Shown here: one piece after another, positions 63,694 to 64,000 of the stretch | Numbering within the stretch: position 1 is the stretch's first letter | Layout of the letters: each line of letters starts with the position of its first letter | DNA from: JARFQH01 sp963825595 | GTDB lineage: Bacteria; Desulfobacterota; Desulfobacteria; Desulfobacterales; SG8-13 | Assembly: GCA_963825595.1 (NCBI GenBank) | Contig: CAWGUE010000026.1 | Span: 1 to 64,000 of the forward strand | Reading direction: 5' to 3' | DNA: 64,000 nucleotides | Program-made: the position numbers and the translations under genes | Notes under the pieces: generated by a model | What the model saw: only the letters and a program-made list of their open reading frames with translations | Databases searched by the model: none | Told to the model about the DNA's origin: nothing

Positions 63694-64000
63694 TTCGTTG
63701 ATATGATTGGTTTTTTATTTAAGGCGGGCAAAGACCGCCGCAAACTTGCCAAAACGCGTCAGAATACCTGACCAAAATTGTCACCTGTAGATCTGAAACG
63801 GCCGTTGAATCCGACAAATGGGATCCGTCGTCCCTGAACAGCAAAACCGATTTCTGATGGCCGTAAGATCATCCGGCCGACCGGATTGTTGGCGTCAAAG
63901 AACCGGACCGCCCTGCCGGACCCTCAAGGTATCGCCCCCGTATCTAAGCCGTTTTTTCCTTTTATTTCACCCGTGATTATGTAAAAACAGGGGTGACGAT

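Larger units (their letters stand above)
63319..64000. other. Intergenic region at the window end
   Basis: About 680 bp. The motif AATATTCATG-N3-TATGCGGG occurs twice (near 63367-63387 and 63490-63510). A terminator hairpin and a possible 30-codon ORF follow (listed separately). Nothing recognised after 63700. Confidence 0.4.

Overview
The window looks like chromosome of a mesophilic, moderately GC-rich anaerobe of the Desulfobacterota (a Desulfosarcina/Desulfobacteraceae-type sulfate reducer or close relative). This is an inference from the gene mix: a multihaem c3-type cytochrome, a polyferredoxin with Tat-exported partners, many sigma-54 regulators with His kinases, an OFA-family carboxylate carrier, and an hgcA-hgcB pair. 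No rRNA, phage or IS transposase was recognised. Several truncated genes and short dispersed palindromes lie between the genes.

Layout. 1-0.3 kb: tRNA-Glu(CTC) and a 5'-truncated second tRNA-Glu. 0.36-4.8 kb: MltB transglycosylase, then radA, rlmE and yebC. 5.2-12.9 kb (minus strand): nadA, a frameshifted lolA, a zinc-ribbon thioredoxin, and a ZraSR-like sigma-54 two-component system. 13.4-17.8 kb: a LUD protein and a TPP-riboswitch-controlled thiM-thiE-thiL-thiD operon. 18-19.5 kb: hgcAB (mercury methylation). 19.8-22.6 kb: HsdR_N-like protein, rhomboid protease, c3 cytochrome. 23-28.5 kb: DUF6599, Tat-DUF362, polyferredoxin and Tat aldo/keto reductase. 28.5-34.8 kb: cutA, a truncated cyclase, an IscU-like scaffold with a NifS-like protein lacking the PLP lysine, an MBL hydrolase, a cereblon-type CULT protein. 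35-44.5 kb: quinone oxidoreductase, EamA exporter, a complete BMP-type purine/nucleoside ABC importer with xanthine phosphoribosyltransferase, VUT transporter, crotonase. 45-52.7 kb: receiver protein, two envelope proteins, and a sCache kinase / sigma-54 regulator / OFA-MFS carrier module with a sigma-54 promoter and repeated dyad sites. 52.7-57 kb: cupin, Hsp33, TPR lipoprotein, PBP1B. 58-64 kb: exonuclease/GIY-YIG protein, thioredoxin-reductase-like flavoprotein, Hsp20, HD hydrolase, PIN protein.

The most notable locus is hgcAB. HgcA carries the cap-helix motif NVWCAAGK; HgcB has two 4Fe-4S motifs, Cys73 and a C-terminal Cys pair. The hgcA frame continues upstream of its only usable start through HgcA-like sequence with no start codon, up to an in-frame TGA. 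That TGA is followed, at the same 17-nt distance as in E. coli fdhF as I remember it, by a strong hairpin with an AGGU loop. A selenocysteine-containing HgcA N-terminus is therefore a testable possibility, alongside a plain GTG start or an upstream indel.

Three genes (lolA, the ABC ATPase, the sigma-54 regulator at 49-50 kb) each carry what reads as one extra base. This may be residual assembly error and should temper any claim resting on an exact reading frame.
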